From Halicephalobus mephisto (lineage: Eukaryota; Nematoda; Chromadorea; Rhabditida; Panagrolaimidae), in the NCBI GenBank assembly GCA_009193035.1, contig SWDT01000005.1, positions 620,001 through 684,000 of the forward strand: 64,000 nt of DNA, given 5' to 3'. A program made the translations under genes and the position numbers. Below, in pieces: positions 34,713-46,155 of the stretch. The first letter of the stretch is position 1; every line of letters starts with the position of its first letter. The notes beneath the pieces were generated by a model. It was not told the DNA's origin. It ran no database searches and saw only the letters and a program-made list of their open reading frames with translations.

Positions 34713-35298
34713 TTATCCACTGCAACGGCCGCAAGTGAGGGGACATTGTTGGGTCTGAAATGGGAAGTTTAAAATATGCAGGTGGTTTTGAAACAAACCA
34801 TGAGGGTGTAGTAGGCGGAGTTGTTGCAGAGATAGGACACAGAAGGACAGTCACTGGTTCCTGTTGACGGATTTATTTTGTCGACACCTTTAAATCATAT
34901 TATTTAAGTAAAAAAACGAAAACATACAAGTTGAAGAAGGTGTTGATGAACATCTGCCACAGGTTTGTCCGCATTGTTGAGTCATCAAATCCTGAAAATT
35001 GTTCAGTGATTAGGTAATAAAAATCAACTTACATAGTAAATAGAGTTTGAGCAAAGGTTAGCATTAGCAGCACAGTTGGAAGCTACATCAGAGCACGTCG
35101 AGGGAGTCGTGGTAGTTGTTGGAGGAGGAGAAGAACAACACAGTCCGGAAAAACAACCGTATCCTACAGGACAAGCATCCAAGATACATGCTAAATAAGC
35201 TTTATTTTTAAAGAAGATACTTCTAAAAATTTACCTCCAATACATTGTCCAGTAACTAAGTTGAAACAGGAAAATACGACAATCAGGATTTTGATCAT
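34713..35298 (-). CDS. Secreted ShKT-domain protein, two-domain copy
   Basis: Five exons in agreed phase: 35235-35298, 35033-35190, 34928-34991, 34799-34887, 34713-34754 (138 residues). A signal peptide (residues 1-~18) is followed by a short cysteine cluster (QCIGACILDACPVGYGC...), a threonine-rich spacer and two ShKT domains. Each domain is split over two exons: a CSDVASNC...LCSNSIYY half with a DLMTQQCGQTCGRC half, and a CPSVSYLCNNSAYY half with a TQQCPLTCGRC half. ShKT domains are small six-cysteine modules common in secreted nematode proteins; presence of the fold does not imply a toxin. Intact. The neighbour at 41671-42733 is an expanded copy. Confidence 0.85.
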
Positions 35299-35342
35299 CC
35301 TTTCAGATCCACAGCTATTGTGAAATGAAAGAAATGGAGGGG

Positions 35343-35350
35343 TTTATAAA
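35343..35350 (-). promoter_or_regulatory. TATA-like box of the ShKT gene, copy 1
   Basis: Minus-strand TTTATAAACCCCTCC, ~50 bases before the start codon, repeated identically upstream of the second ShKT gene (~42778). Further upstream both genes share a C-rich CCCCCCAAT block (plus strand ~35404 and ~42841). Confidence 0.65.
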
Positions 35351-35419
35351 GCCTTCAAGGTCAGAAGTCAGACATATATTTCCGGCAAATCTAAACAAAA
35401 TCCACCCCCCAATCAAATA

Positions 35420-37464
35420 AAAAAATTCAAGTTGTGTATCCAAAAAAAAGGTGGGTAAATTTCCAATCAAGCTACTGCACAGCGCAACGGAGAAATAGAC
35501 AACATAGGATCTCCCCAGAAAAACCCATTGTTGAAAAAATGCAAGCTCTTTATTTTGCTGGCTACCGTAGCTCAGGATTTAACAGCATTGCAAATGTGAT
35601 ATCGCTATTGAATTCAACATAGTCCATTACTCCTTAAACATCCTGTTTACTTTCTGTGATCTATGTTTATCTGATTTCTAAAGAAAACCTCATTTGACTC
35701 TGACCAAGACCACAACTATTGGTTTTGAACTTTCGAATCACACTTTGAATCGATTTCGAAAGATCGACAGCTCTGATCAACATCATCAGGTTGAAGGATG
35801 GTCGGAAGAGTTCTATCTTCAGAATTCCATAATTGTTATTGACGAATTGATAAACTGAAATTTCTTCTGGCAAATGTTCAATTGCCGAAAGCTGACGATC
35901 AGAAAATAATCTGTGACGGCTGAACACTCCAAACTACTCTTGGAAAGCAACAATGAAACAGGGATCTTGGAACTTTCAGATGATTCACAAATCAGATTAT
36001 AAATGTGCTATTCATTGTAAGGAAGTGTGCAGAAAATGAGTGCAACTCTTTAGTATTGGAAGTCTCAGAGATTACCATATTATCAGAACACAGGTAATTC
36101 CAAGTAGTGTGATTTCTCAAAATAGAGTATTAATAGCTTCTTTGATTTTCGAGAAAATTGGGTGTTGCCTACTTCGTGGTCCATACTATAAACAGAATGA
36201 GTATTTCTGCGAGTGACTGAACACAAGTTTCCGGGAATTACAAATTATTCAGAATCTAAAGTTTCATATATTTATTTTATAATCATTACTGTAAAAGTCG
36301 AAGGTAAATGGCATTACGAAACTGCGTCGAGACGAATCCTAATGATTCACTAGGAATTACAGTGGTCTGTGTGACAATTTTGGTCTTCTATGGTAATTTC
36401 ACGATTTTGCAATTGAAGTTTTATAATTCCTAGCCCTAAACGATGTTTAATGAAAACATGATTCAGATCATGCCCACGTCATACAGCATTTCCTTTTAAA
36501 CAGCAATATGAATGACATTCAAGAGGAGAAAGTAAACAGTCGGATTTAAATTATTTAAAATACATTGCTGTCATTGTTAGGACAGAAACTACTAGAAAGA
36601 GAGCACCCGAAAAGATAGTCTGAATATCAGGGATCATGAAGTATTATAGGACATCAGTGGGACCTCTGGTTGTCTTGTGTGAGTAGTAATATATACATAT
36701 ATAATCGCTATCTGTCTTATTGTTGCGTAGAGATTATTAATATACTTCCTATCTCTATCCTAACACGGAAAATAAGAAATCTCAAGATTCGTCATTTTGG
36801 GCGAATTGACGAAACGTGACAGAAATAATTGTTCTTTCTCCGGAAACTTGGATGAGAATCTGCTTTTGTAGAGTTCTACAACTTTCACAATATAATAAAA
36901 TAGCTATTGAAACTACAGTAAATATTAGAATTAGTGGCTATTAGAGTGAGCACGTTTTCTTATAATTGCTGCAGACATCATTATTTTGTTGTGCAATTTT
37001 TTCTGCATAAGACTTTCCAAAGATAAAACAAAATAGAAATTTTCGTTATAATGACTTCACTAGCACAATGTCTGTCCACGAGCCGCATGGGGAATATTCA
37101 CCGGGCGTTGTGTCTCTATTATTACACCTGGACTAGCAAACATCATACCACATATTGGATCTACCTGCTGCTGATATCATGATCAAAACTCAAATCATAA
37201 TCGGATACTAACTTTCCCGAATATTCCTCCTAGTCGCATTTTCTGTGAAAATCCAATACCTTATATTCAAACTCAGAACATAACAAGTCAGCAACTGAGA
37301 CTATTGCGCAACATTGCACAATATTAATGTCTGTGTAAAATAAGGTCGAACAGAAAATACTAGTTGAGGGCAGAACTATCGAATCAAAGACCAATTCTGA
37401 GCGTGTATAAAGGTCGATTGAACTAAACTTGATTCTATTTGATTGTACTTTTTGTCTAGCCAAG
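35420..37464. other. Intergenic region with degenerate repeats
   Basis: No gene recognised. 36565-36745 resembles 30455-30660, and 36763-36850 resembles 39918-40010 (AAGAAATCTCAAGATTCG words). A TATAAAG at 37406-37412 probably belongs to the kinase-like gene downstream. Confidence 0.5.
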
Positions 37465-39399
37465 ATGACCGCTGAAGTTGGAACTGAAACTACTTCTACT
37501 CCAAACGGAGGAGGACCTTCAAAGTTAGAGCCTGTGAATGGCTTGACGAAGAAAGTTGCGGGAGATGTATTCGATGGGTGGAAGACGTTGACTGGACATT
37601 CCTTCACTGCCGGATTTGCGGTTGAAAGTCTGAGAAGCAATGATGAGGTATATAAGAAGCTCCATGGAGACAGACCAATCAAAAATGTAAGTTTATAAAA
37701 TAATTTTTGTGAATTCAGTTACTATGAGTTTTATTGAAAGAGTTCCTGAATAATGATTAGTCTTAACAGTTTTCCATATTTTGGGTTACAATGATATTTT
37801 CTTATTGGAACTATCAAATTCGGTATTCATAAAACAGCTTTAATGGTAACTGATATATGAACACTATCTATTTTCGCGTTAAAAGCACCTCAATTAGATT
37901 AACAACTAAGTCGTACACTCTTCAGGTGACTGCTTCCGATGTGAGCAACGGCAAGTTTCATGTCCGAAGTCCTTCGGTGCATCATCCACTTTGTTGATTT
38001 CGCTTCCGAATCTGACATCTACAGCACTATTCTCAAAATCCCCGGAATGGAGTCGTTTGAGGCTGTGAATGAAACCTCCGCAACCAAAATTCTTCTAGAC
38101 GATAAAATGATGAAGAAAATGCTAAATCTTCATCAGACTGAAGTTGACTTCTATGAACATTTATCCAAGACCGTTGATATTCCCATTCCTCGTGTCTTCA
38201 AAACCCTTCCTTGGGAACTAGGAGAGACTGAAGGATTAGTGCATATGGAGGATATGACTGGAAGAGGAATTGTATTAGACCACAGTAATTCCTTGACCAT
38301 TTCTCAGATCAAAGAAATTACCAGGCATCTGGCTCATATGCACAGAATGGTCTTGACTTCGGAAGATGAAGAGTTCAATTCCTGGAAAGGGGAACATAAT
38401 GATAATCAGTTTAGCTTTGCGTCATTTTGTAAACTGTTAAATGATCCAGAGCTATTCTTGGCTATCTGCGGAGATAGAAGTGATTTTGATTACTTCAACA
38501 TGGATAAGTATTGTCGTAGGCATGAGAGCGAATTTGAAACATTAATTTTTTTGAACTTTTGGAAAACACTAAAAATAGGTATATTTTTGATTCTTGTCTA
38601 TCTGCAGAACAGCAGTTAAGTTTCATAAAAATCTAGATTAATTCTATTAGCATTCGTGCCAAGAAAATCAAATAATTTAACATTCTTCATCAGTAAGGAA
38701 TTACCATATTTTTCGAAATGATATATACTTTTTGTATTACATGTTCAAGATATGGTAATTCTCACACTTAAAATTTATTGACTTTTTATTACCAATTATT
38801 CTAAACTCTTTCATTCTAGGTGCTTTCGAACCTTTGATCAACAAATGCATAAAGTGGGGTCAATCGAACATACATCGAGTACGCTTTCTCGCAGTCATGG
38901 AAAGACCTCAACATGCCCCAGTGATTGCTCACGGAGATCTTCACTCTGGAAATATGATGTGGAAACTAGATGAAAGCGGTGGAGTTACCAATGAAGTACT
39001 GGCTGTCTTCGACTGGCAAGAATATCACGAAGGATCTCCTATGGAAGATATAGCCAGAATCTTGACTTTTTGTTGTAATGGTGGGTACTAGAAGAGAAGC
39101 AGAAGAATTCATCTTCGATTTCTACCTTGAACAACTACAAAGGAAATGAGGAAGTCGGAAAAGAGGCTCCGTATACTTTAGATCAGGTCAAGAAGGCTTA
39201 CAATTACATGTATCTTACTCAAGCTTATGGACTGATTATGATACCTAATTTTCTACAGGAATTCTTCAAAAACGACAGTCCTGGATTGAAACAAGCCAAA
39301 ATAGACACGGTGATTCTCAGGTGCAAACATGCTTTGGAGGATATGAAGAGACTTTTTGACGGGGAAATGAAGGATGTTTATGACAAATATGAGCAGTGA
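37465..39399 (+). pseudogene. CHK/DUF1679-type kinase-like gene, frameshifted
   Basis: Nematode-expanded small-molecule kinase family related to choline/ecdysteroid kinases. Exons: 37465-37686, 37926-38578 and 38820-39399, joined by normal GT-AG sites. Family blocks: DVFDGWKTLTG, VTASDVSNGK, LKIPGMESF, VDIPIPRVF, GLVHMEDMTGRG, the catalytic-loop HGDLHSGNMMW (~38930) and the metal-binding VFDWQEYHEG. The frame is broken by an apparent two-base loss near 37957, a one-base gain near 39083 and another shift near 39147; the downstream frames stay recognisable to the C-terminal ALEDMKRLF. Either a young pseudogene or a gene with assembly indels. A TATAAAG sits ~55 bases upstream of the start. Confidence 0.8.
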
Positions 39400-40071
39400 T
39401 TTCGTTGTTAATTACGGGATAGGGTTATGCTGTTGAAAAGCAAATATATTTTACAACCTTCTATGAGAAAGTTTCTCAGTCTAAATTTCAAGATCTTTCC
39501 GATTAAAAGTGATCACTAGGGTGTTGTGTTTACATCTTTCTGTAACAGTCTAAAACTGTATATTCGATGTAAAAATTCCAGAACTCATGACTATATATTT
39601 CGAGCTTTCTTCAAGGTCCCGATTGAAACTTAAGCATAATTCACTATCAGTCAATCAAGTTCTATTACTAGACAGATGATTCTTAACCTGAACTCCTAAC
39701 TTGATATATGAACTTTTACTACAAAGCATTCACCATTTTGCAACTAAATAAACCTATGATAATAATTGGATAAATTGGGTATTTTTCTGTAAAAATGCAT
39801 CTAAATGATTATTTGTAAGTACCAGGATAGAGAAAATTGCAAAATATATCGTAATAACTAAGTAACAACGAGAAGAAGCGAATTTAGTGGTAATTCCAAA
39901 CACCAAGAAATCTGTGGTGCTAACACGAAAAAATGAGAAATCTCAAGGTTCGCCATTTCGGGAGAATTAGCGAAGTATGATAGAAACAATCATTCTTTCT
40001 TCGGTTTTCTGATTGTCAACATTTTCCTTAAACCTGCTGTTAATTCCCAATTAGAATTTTCATTGTTTTTA

Positions 40072-41293
40072 TTAGATCGTCTCAAAAAGAATTGCTTGAT
40101 TTTAACAAGTTTATTTTTTAAAAATATTTAACAATTTTTTAATTGAGATTTATTAATGTATGATCCATTATTATCTACGATATGGTTCCATCGCTTGAGC
40201 AAAGCATCGATGCCGTCCCTATAAAACTTACCGGGCAAGGAGGCAAAATATTTGTTCAACCACGATTCTAGGTTCTCTTGATTGTCAAACTTGATTGCCC
40301 AAATGATTTGATATTGAACGAAATAAGTGATAGTCTGATGGTGCGATGTCAGGGGAATACGGTAGATCAGGTACTAATCGAAACCCAGGCTTTATAATCA
40401 TTTCACGGGTCATCAAAGCTGTGTGAGGTCGTGTATTACCGTGAAACAGGAAAACTTCGTCATGCCGTTTTCTTACGCTTATAGCGACTTTCTTTAAAAT
40501 CTCACAATATGCTTTGGCAGTAACTGTAGTTCTCTCAGGAACAAACTCCCAGTGAACAATTTCAGAAAACCGCGATCATCATCTTCTTCTCCGTGAGTTT
40601 ACCTTTTACATATGGAATCCCTGTTTCTCCACGTCCCAGTCACTGATGCCTGTTGGTGTGGTTTGCGTAAAGTACAAGCTTTTCATCACCGGTAACTAAG
40701 TCATGAAGCCAAGCCGTTGTATGTTTGAAGTGAAATGCATACAGGAACCCGCATGCTCAGCTGAGGCTGAGTAAGTTTGTGAGGTATCCATTGTCCGTAT
40801 TTATACACTTTTCCCAATGAATGCAGATAACGGGCAATTGTGTTCTTGGAGCACCCAAACCGATGTGCCATATCACGTGTTGAACGAGCCGGATTTGCTT
40901 CAATGACAGCATAAAGCTTTTGTTCATCCAGAGTCAAAAGGACACCTGGTATGGGCTTGTCATCGAGATTGAAGTCTTCTTCACGGAAGCGGTGGAACCA
41001 AAGTTCAACTGTATGTTGACTGAAGACATCTGGAGCTCTACATTCACACATAGCTTGATGAGCTTTAGGTGCAGAGTAGCCCATACGGAACAAAAGAACA
41101 AGCATGACTCGAAGTTTGCGTCGGTTGAAAAATAAATTTTCCGTTATAAATATACAAACTAAGTTCGAAGAAATCTTTAGTAGATTGCTTAATGCTTGTG
41201 CTATTTATACTAAAAGTATGGAACATTCCAGAAACTTCTAAAAAAATCTACGAAATTCTACTTAAATCTAGCAATTCTTTCGAGACAACCTAA
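40072..41293 (-). mobile_element. Mariner-family DNA transposon relic
   Basis: Imperfect terminal inverted repeats of ~26 bases lie at 40072-40098 (TTAGATCGTCTCAAAAAGAA...) and 41268-41293 (reverse complement TTAGGTTGTCTCGAAAGAAT...). Between them, on the minus strand, runs a decayed transposase. Length ~1.2 kb, normal for mariner. Confidence 0.85.
40128..41126 (-). pseudogene. Mariner transposase pseudogene
   Basis: The N-terminal helix-turn-helix region is a long open stretch (41105-40701) with FRMGYSAPKAHQAMCE, HTVELWFHRFREEDFNLDD and STRDMAHRFGCSKNTIARYLHSLGKV. Later, in broken frames, come the first catalytic block VTGDEK, then YSPDIAPSDYHLFRS with the last catalytic aspartate, and the RWNHIVDNNGSY terminus. 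Several stops and shifts make it inactive. Confidence 0.85.
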
Positions 41294-41670
41294 TATTTAG
41301 TATAATAAATTTTTGTATAGCATCTGAAAAGAGTATTTAAAAGCTATTGATTTAAAACTTTCAGATCAAATTCCAAACCGATTTTTAATCAAATGTAAAT
41401 CATTGAAGTGGTTCAAGTTTCAAAATTAAAGTATTAAAAGTCTAAAAAATAAAATCTGTCATCCATTTCCTTTAAGTACACAAATTGCTTCGTGCCAAAC
41501 AATATTATAGTTGAAAAAGATAAAAACGCGCCATCTGAGTAAACAAATTCAACGTTTTACTTCCTGTGATTTAAAAGTACACAAATATGTCAAAGATAAT
41601 GAACCTGAATGCAGATAACTTTATTTCTATCCAATTTCTGTATTATACTTTTATCATGGTATTTCAAGGA

Positions 41671-42733
41671 TCATCCACTGCAACGGCCGCAAGTGAGGGG
41701 ACATTGTTCAGTCTGAAATAGAAAGTTTAAAATATGTGAGTGGTTTTGAAACAAACCATGAGAGTGTAGTAGGCGGAGTTGTTGCACAAATAGGACACAG
41801 AAGAACAGTCGCTGGTTCCTGTTGACGAATTTACTTTGTCAACACCTGTAAACTATATTAGCTAAATAAAAAAACAAAAACATACAAGTTGAAGAAGAAG
41901 ATGTTGATGAACATCTGCCACAAGTCCGTGCGCATTGGTCATGACGGTCTGAAATTATTAATTATATCTGTAATTAACTAGGTGATGTTACATAATAGGT
42001 AGTATTCTGACAAAGATATGACAGCGAAGCACAGTTGGAAGCCACATCAGAACCTGAAAGTCATTTTTACCTTTACAAAGTGATAAACTTAAATCCTACA
42101 AGTGGTGGAAGAGGATGTTGATGAACATCTGCCACAAGTCAGTGCACATTGTTGAGTCATGACAGTCTGAAAAGTATTAATTACATCAATAAATAATTAA
42201 GTAGTATTACATAATAGACTGTTGTTTTGGCAGAGATATGACAACGAAGCACAGTTGGAAGCCACATCAGACCTAAAAACGAATTATATTTAAAAAGTAT
42301 AATTTTTAATTTTACAAGTAGTAGTAGAAGAAGAAGAAGAGCATCTTCCACAAGTCAGTGCGCATTTCTGGGTCATCAAGGTCTGGAAATTCTTTAATAA
42401 TTATTAAAAAAAGTTAACATACGTAATAGGCAGAATTGGTGGAACAGAGGTAAGCATAAGAAGCACAATTGGAAATGGTATCCGAGCATGTTGTGGAAGA
42501 TCTGGTGGTCGTTGTAGGGGTTGTGGTCGTTGTAGTTGTAGTAGTAGTTGTAGTTGCTGGATTAGAAGGACAACAATTTCCAGCGACACAAACTAATCCT
42601 GCAGGACAAGTGCCACCGAGACATGCTGAACAAGTTTTATTTGTGAAGGAAATACTTCCAAAAACCTACGTCCCTGACACTGCCCGGCAATCAGACCAAC
42701 GTAAGCAAAAGCTAAAATCAGGATTTTGATCAT
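41671..42733 (-). CDS. Secreted ShKT-domain protein, expanded four-unit copy, C-terminus frameshifted
   Basis: Nine exon-like blocks: 42670-42733, 42423-42625, 42316-42382, 42211-42272, 42100-42166, 41992-42053, 41886-41948, 41757-41845, 41671-41712. The first encodes a signal peptide; the second a cysteine cluster, a polythreonine spacer and the first ShKT half. Blocks 3-7 are repeated 62- and 67-base exon pairs with CGRC-ending halves. Two defects: block 4 has a one-base loss and a later one-base gain that keep the length but change ~18 residues and remove the ShKT cysteines; block 7 lost four bases (63 instead of 67), which brings a stop early in block 8. So the gene may end early or be a recent pseudogene, unless splicing skips blocks 7-8. 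Confidence 0.65.
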
Positions 42734-42775
42734 CTTTCCAAATTCACAGCTATAGAGGAATGAAGGAAATGGAGG

Positions 42776-42786
42776 GGTTTATAAAG
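42776..42786 (-). promoter_or_regulatory. TATA-like box of the ShKT gene, copy 2
   Basis: Minus-strand TTTATAAACCCCTCCATTTC at the same distance from the start codon as in the two-domain copy. Confidence 0.6.
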
Positions 42787-42859
42787 TCTTCAGAATCAGA
42801 GGTCCAATGTGTTTGTTTCAGGAAAATGCAAAAGGTTCGCCCCCCAATTGGACATAAAA

Positions 42860-43969
42860 ACTGACATTGTGTAACTAGAAAACAGGTGAACAAATCTGGA
42901 AATAAACTATTGTTAAATTAGAAATCAACACTGTTACACATGATCAGATACGAATTTTGAGAACTTATAAAAAAACCATCCTGAGCTTAAAATTTCATAT
43001 AGTTATTTTAAAATCATACAATTACAAAAATCAAAGTTAATATTTGTTATGATACTGTCTTAATTTCAATTTTAATGACTAGTCAAAAACTACAGTAGTT
43101 GGTGGGATAATGTTAGTTTTTTGTAGTGAATTCGTAATCTTACAAGATTTTGCAATTAAAATTTTAGAAATACTAGTACTTAGTAATCTTTAGGCAAGAA
43201 GGCAATCAGATCATGTCTGTAGATTTTACTATAATTTTTGTTCTTTTGAAAATCTTTCAACTATTAAGTCATACTGCAACTAATTTATGTATTTTTTATA
43301 TGCTGAATCGAATTACACTGCATAATATATTCTAATAATCTGTTACTTCATGGAATTCTGTTTTTATGTCTTTTGTAAGTGAATTCTGCTGTTTGCTCAT
43401 GAAATGACAGTTCATGAACAAAATGACAAATCATCAATTTCTATTGACAACCGGTCTACGTGATTTTTAAATTTTTATAATACACACTCAAAACAACATC
43501 ATGATATTCTATCTAGATAGATCTAGAAACTTCTGAAGTACATTACAATAATAAGGAAAACTGTCTACACACCCATAAGGATGAAATATTATACGTTAAG
43601 ATATTAAGGAAATCACAGCTGTAGACATCAAGAACGGAATTCAGCTTGTGGGACGACCTACATGACGTGCCAAAAGCACCGCCCAATCACACGACGTTGC
43701 AAAAATACCATAAAAAGCCAGAATGTAAAGTCTAAATTCAGTCTTTCTATGTAATTGTATCTTCAATTTGTTTCCACATCATTTGAGTCTCCAAATTTAG
43801 TTGAAGACAATCAGACGGTAATTCCCTCTTCCTTGGTCAAAGTCTTGAGTAATGAATACAACCTGGTATGTTCTGCATATATGGTAGGAATTTATAGTTT
43901 CCGTACGTTAAAGGTATCTAAAAGTTCTAAAAATTCTAGTGGTCCAGTGTATGAAACCTATTTGTTACT
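42860..43969. other. Intergenic, no gene recognised
   Basis: AT-rich to ~43600. At ~43665-43715 lies a block with CCGCCCAATCACACGACG and CATAAAAAGCCAG spaced like a CCAAT and TATA pair. The open frame that follows (43755-43973) has no recognisable features. Confidence 0.4.
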
Positions 43970-44249
43970 GTAGGCATAAAGATCGGAGTGAAACTGCAAA
44001 CGGCGTAGACGCGATGCCCAAAGCTCCACCCAATCAGCCGACGCCTGGAAGGTGAGACTAAAGTGTTAGATAGTCAGCCTTTGAGAGAATCCAGCTTTAA
44101 ACTGGTCCGAGTTTGACTTCGATTAAACGAGGACCTTTCCTCTCTTGTTCTATGCTTATGTTGAGATAAACAGGCTTAATTTCTAATGGTAGGAATCAAC
44201 AGTTTTCCATCCAATCAAGGAGCTCCCAAGATGTCACACCATTGACATC
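43970..44249 (+). repeat. 280-base dispersed repeat, copy 2
   Basis: Same sequence family and orientation as 34164-34443; it ends ~30 bases before the piggyBac-like relic. Confidence 0.85.
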
Positions 44250-44276
44250 TCATCTTTACTATATCAATACTACACT

Positions 44277-45530
44277 GACGAGATTTTGGAGATAATTGTG
44301 CAAGAGACCAACAAATACAGCTATAAGAAGAACCAAAACTGGATCCACACAGATAAACAAGAGATGTTGAACTTTCTTTCTGTGGTCCTACGAATGAGCG
44401 TGGTTAAGCTGCCAAAACTGAGGGACTATTGATCAACAAATCCCATTCTTAGCTCTAACTGTAAGATCATGTCTCGCAACCAATTTAAGCAGCTAATTTT
44501 CAATTTACACTTGATGAACAATGATACGTTCAATGGAACGTACAGACTCTACAAAATTTCGAACTTTTTGTCGGTTTTCATAAAAATTGCCAGGTTGTTT
44601 GTACTCTTGATAAGAACATCTGCATAGATGAGTCTCTAATCCTTTTCCATGGACGGATTGTCTTTAAACAATACATTCCCAATAAGTGATATAGGTATGT
44701 GATCAAGATGTTTCAACTTTGCTGTGATGGAGGCTTTACTTACAATATGAGAATATGTGCTGGCAAGATCAATCGGCCTAGATTGGGGTCATTATCTAAG
44801 GAAGTGATGCTCAAGATGATGCATTCCGAACGTGCTATATATGCAGATAATTGGTACTCCAGCTTATCCCTAGTGAAGAAATTACCAAACAGAAGGACTA
44901 ACTATGTCGGAACCAAAAAGGAATTTCATCTGCGATCACACAAAGAAGACTTAAACAACGAGAATATATGGTGAGACAGAATCGAAATGGGGTAATAATT
45001 TTAAAATGGAAGGATAAACGGGATATTTTGATGATTTCATCGAATCAAGGCAACACAGTTGATGAGCAGAAGACGTCGGAGGTGACCAAAGACTACAATG
45101 AGAACAAATCATTTGCGGATTTGTCCGGTCAAATGACAGCATATTCATCCTTTATTCGGCGAACTAGTAAGTGATATGTTAAAGTTTTTTTCACATTGTC
45201 TATCAGTTGGCGGTTGTTAATGCATGGAAGATGTATACCAGTTTGCAACAACTCATTTCTATTGGTGATTTTAGAGTAACTCTGATTGAAGAATTGCACG
45301 ACATCAAATTGGAAGCATCAGCAAGGAACCACTGCTTAAAGATACCATCAGGATCAAGGAGATTTTCTAAGCATCGTTGTGTTAATTGTTATAAACAAAT
45401 GCCAATAACTCGTGGGACGATAGAAACCAGATCCAAATGTAAGAAAACAAACATTTATTGTAATAACTGTAACAAATCTTATTGTCTGGGTTGTTTTAAC
45501 AAAAAGCATAGAATTTGTTTAATTCAATGA
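44277..45530 (+). pseudogene. piggyBac-type transposase pseudogene
   Basis: Recognisable in order despite stops and shifts: KLPKLRDYW, MSRNQFKQL...LHLMNND, the first catalytic block ICIDESLILFHGRIVFKQYIPNK, a CAGKI strand, the second block IYADNWYSS followed by YVGTKK, LKWKDKRDIL with the third aspartate, and a C-terminal cysteine-rich zinc-ribbon-like end (RCVNCYKQ ... CKKTNIYCNNC ... CLGCF). Internal stops occur near 44431 and in the first catalytic block region. I could not place terminal repeats or TTAA target duplications. Confidence 0.85.
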
Positions 45531-46155
45531 GTAAATTTATGATTTTTCTATTTTGTTAATGTGAATGACTCGTGGATTATATTGAATTGGATCATATTTA
45601 CTATGATATAGATAGGATCTTCGTAAACAATCATAAAAAAGAAAAATTTCGAACATGTGCTTTTCATCGAAAAAAATCACACTGAAAAGTGTGACTCACC
45701 ATGAGTGTCACGCCATCCAAAACAGCAGTCAGACTGCAACACTCAGGGATGTCACGTACGTGTTAAAAAATAGCTGAAAATGGACAAAAATATACTCATT
45801 CATTTTAGTCAAGAATTTTGTGAAGAATTTCAAGTTTATTTTGAATGCGTTTTAAGCTTTAGTATTGCCTGCAAAGCATGATATAGGACTATAGAGAGTG
45901 ATTTAGAAAAAAATAGCCAAATATCGTCCCGAAAAGTATTCTTTAATCAATATAATGTTATAGAAACAACACAAATTGATCAAATACAACTTATCTTTCT
46001 ATTGTATTTTATGGAATAATTACTGCAAATTGAAGCTGGCTGATAAATGATATAGATAAATTTTCCTGCCTTATTCCTTTTTTTGCATTGATTGGAAAAT
46101 AATTTGCTTAGTCGAATAATTTTTATTGGTTGTAAACAATTTCTTCGTTTGAAAA

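Noticed and set aside
35667..35927. 86-codon minus-strand open frame
   Set aside because: No signal peptide, domain or splice partner; composition like the flanks.
37230..37682. 150-codon minus-strand open frame
   Set aside because: Antisense to the first exon and promoter of the kinase-like gene; no recognisable motif or splice context.
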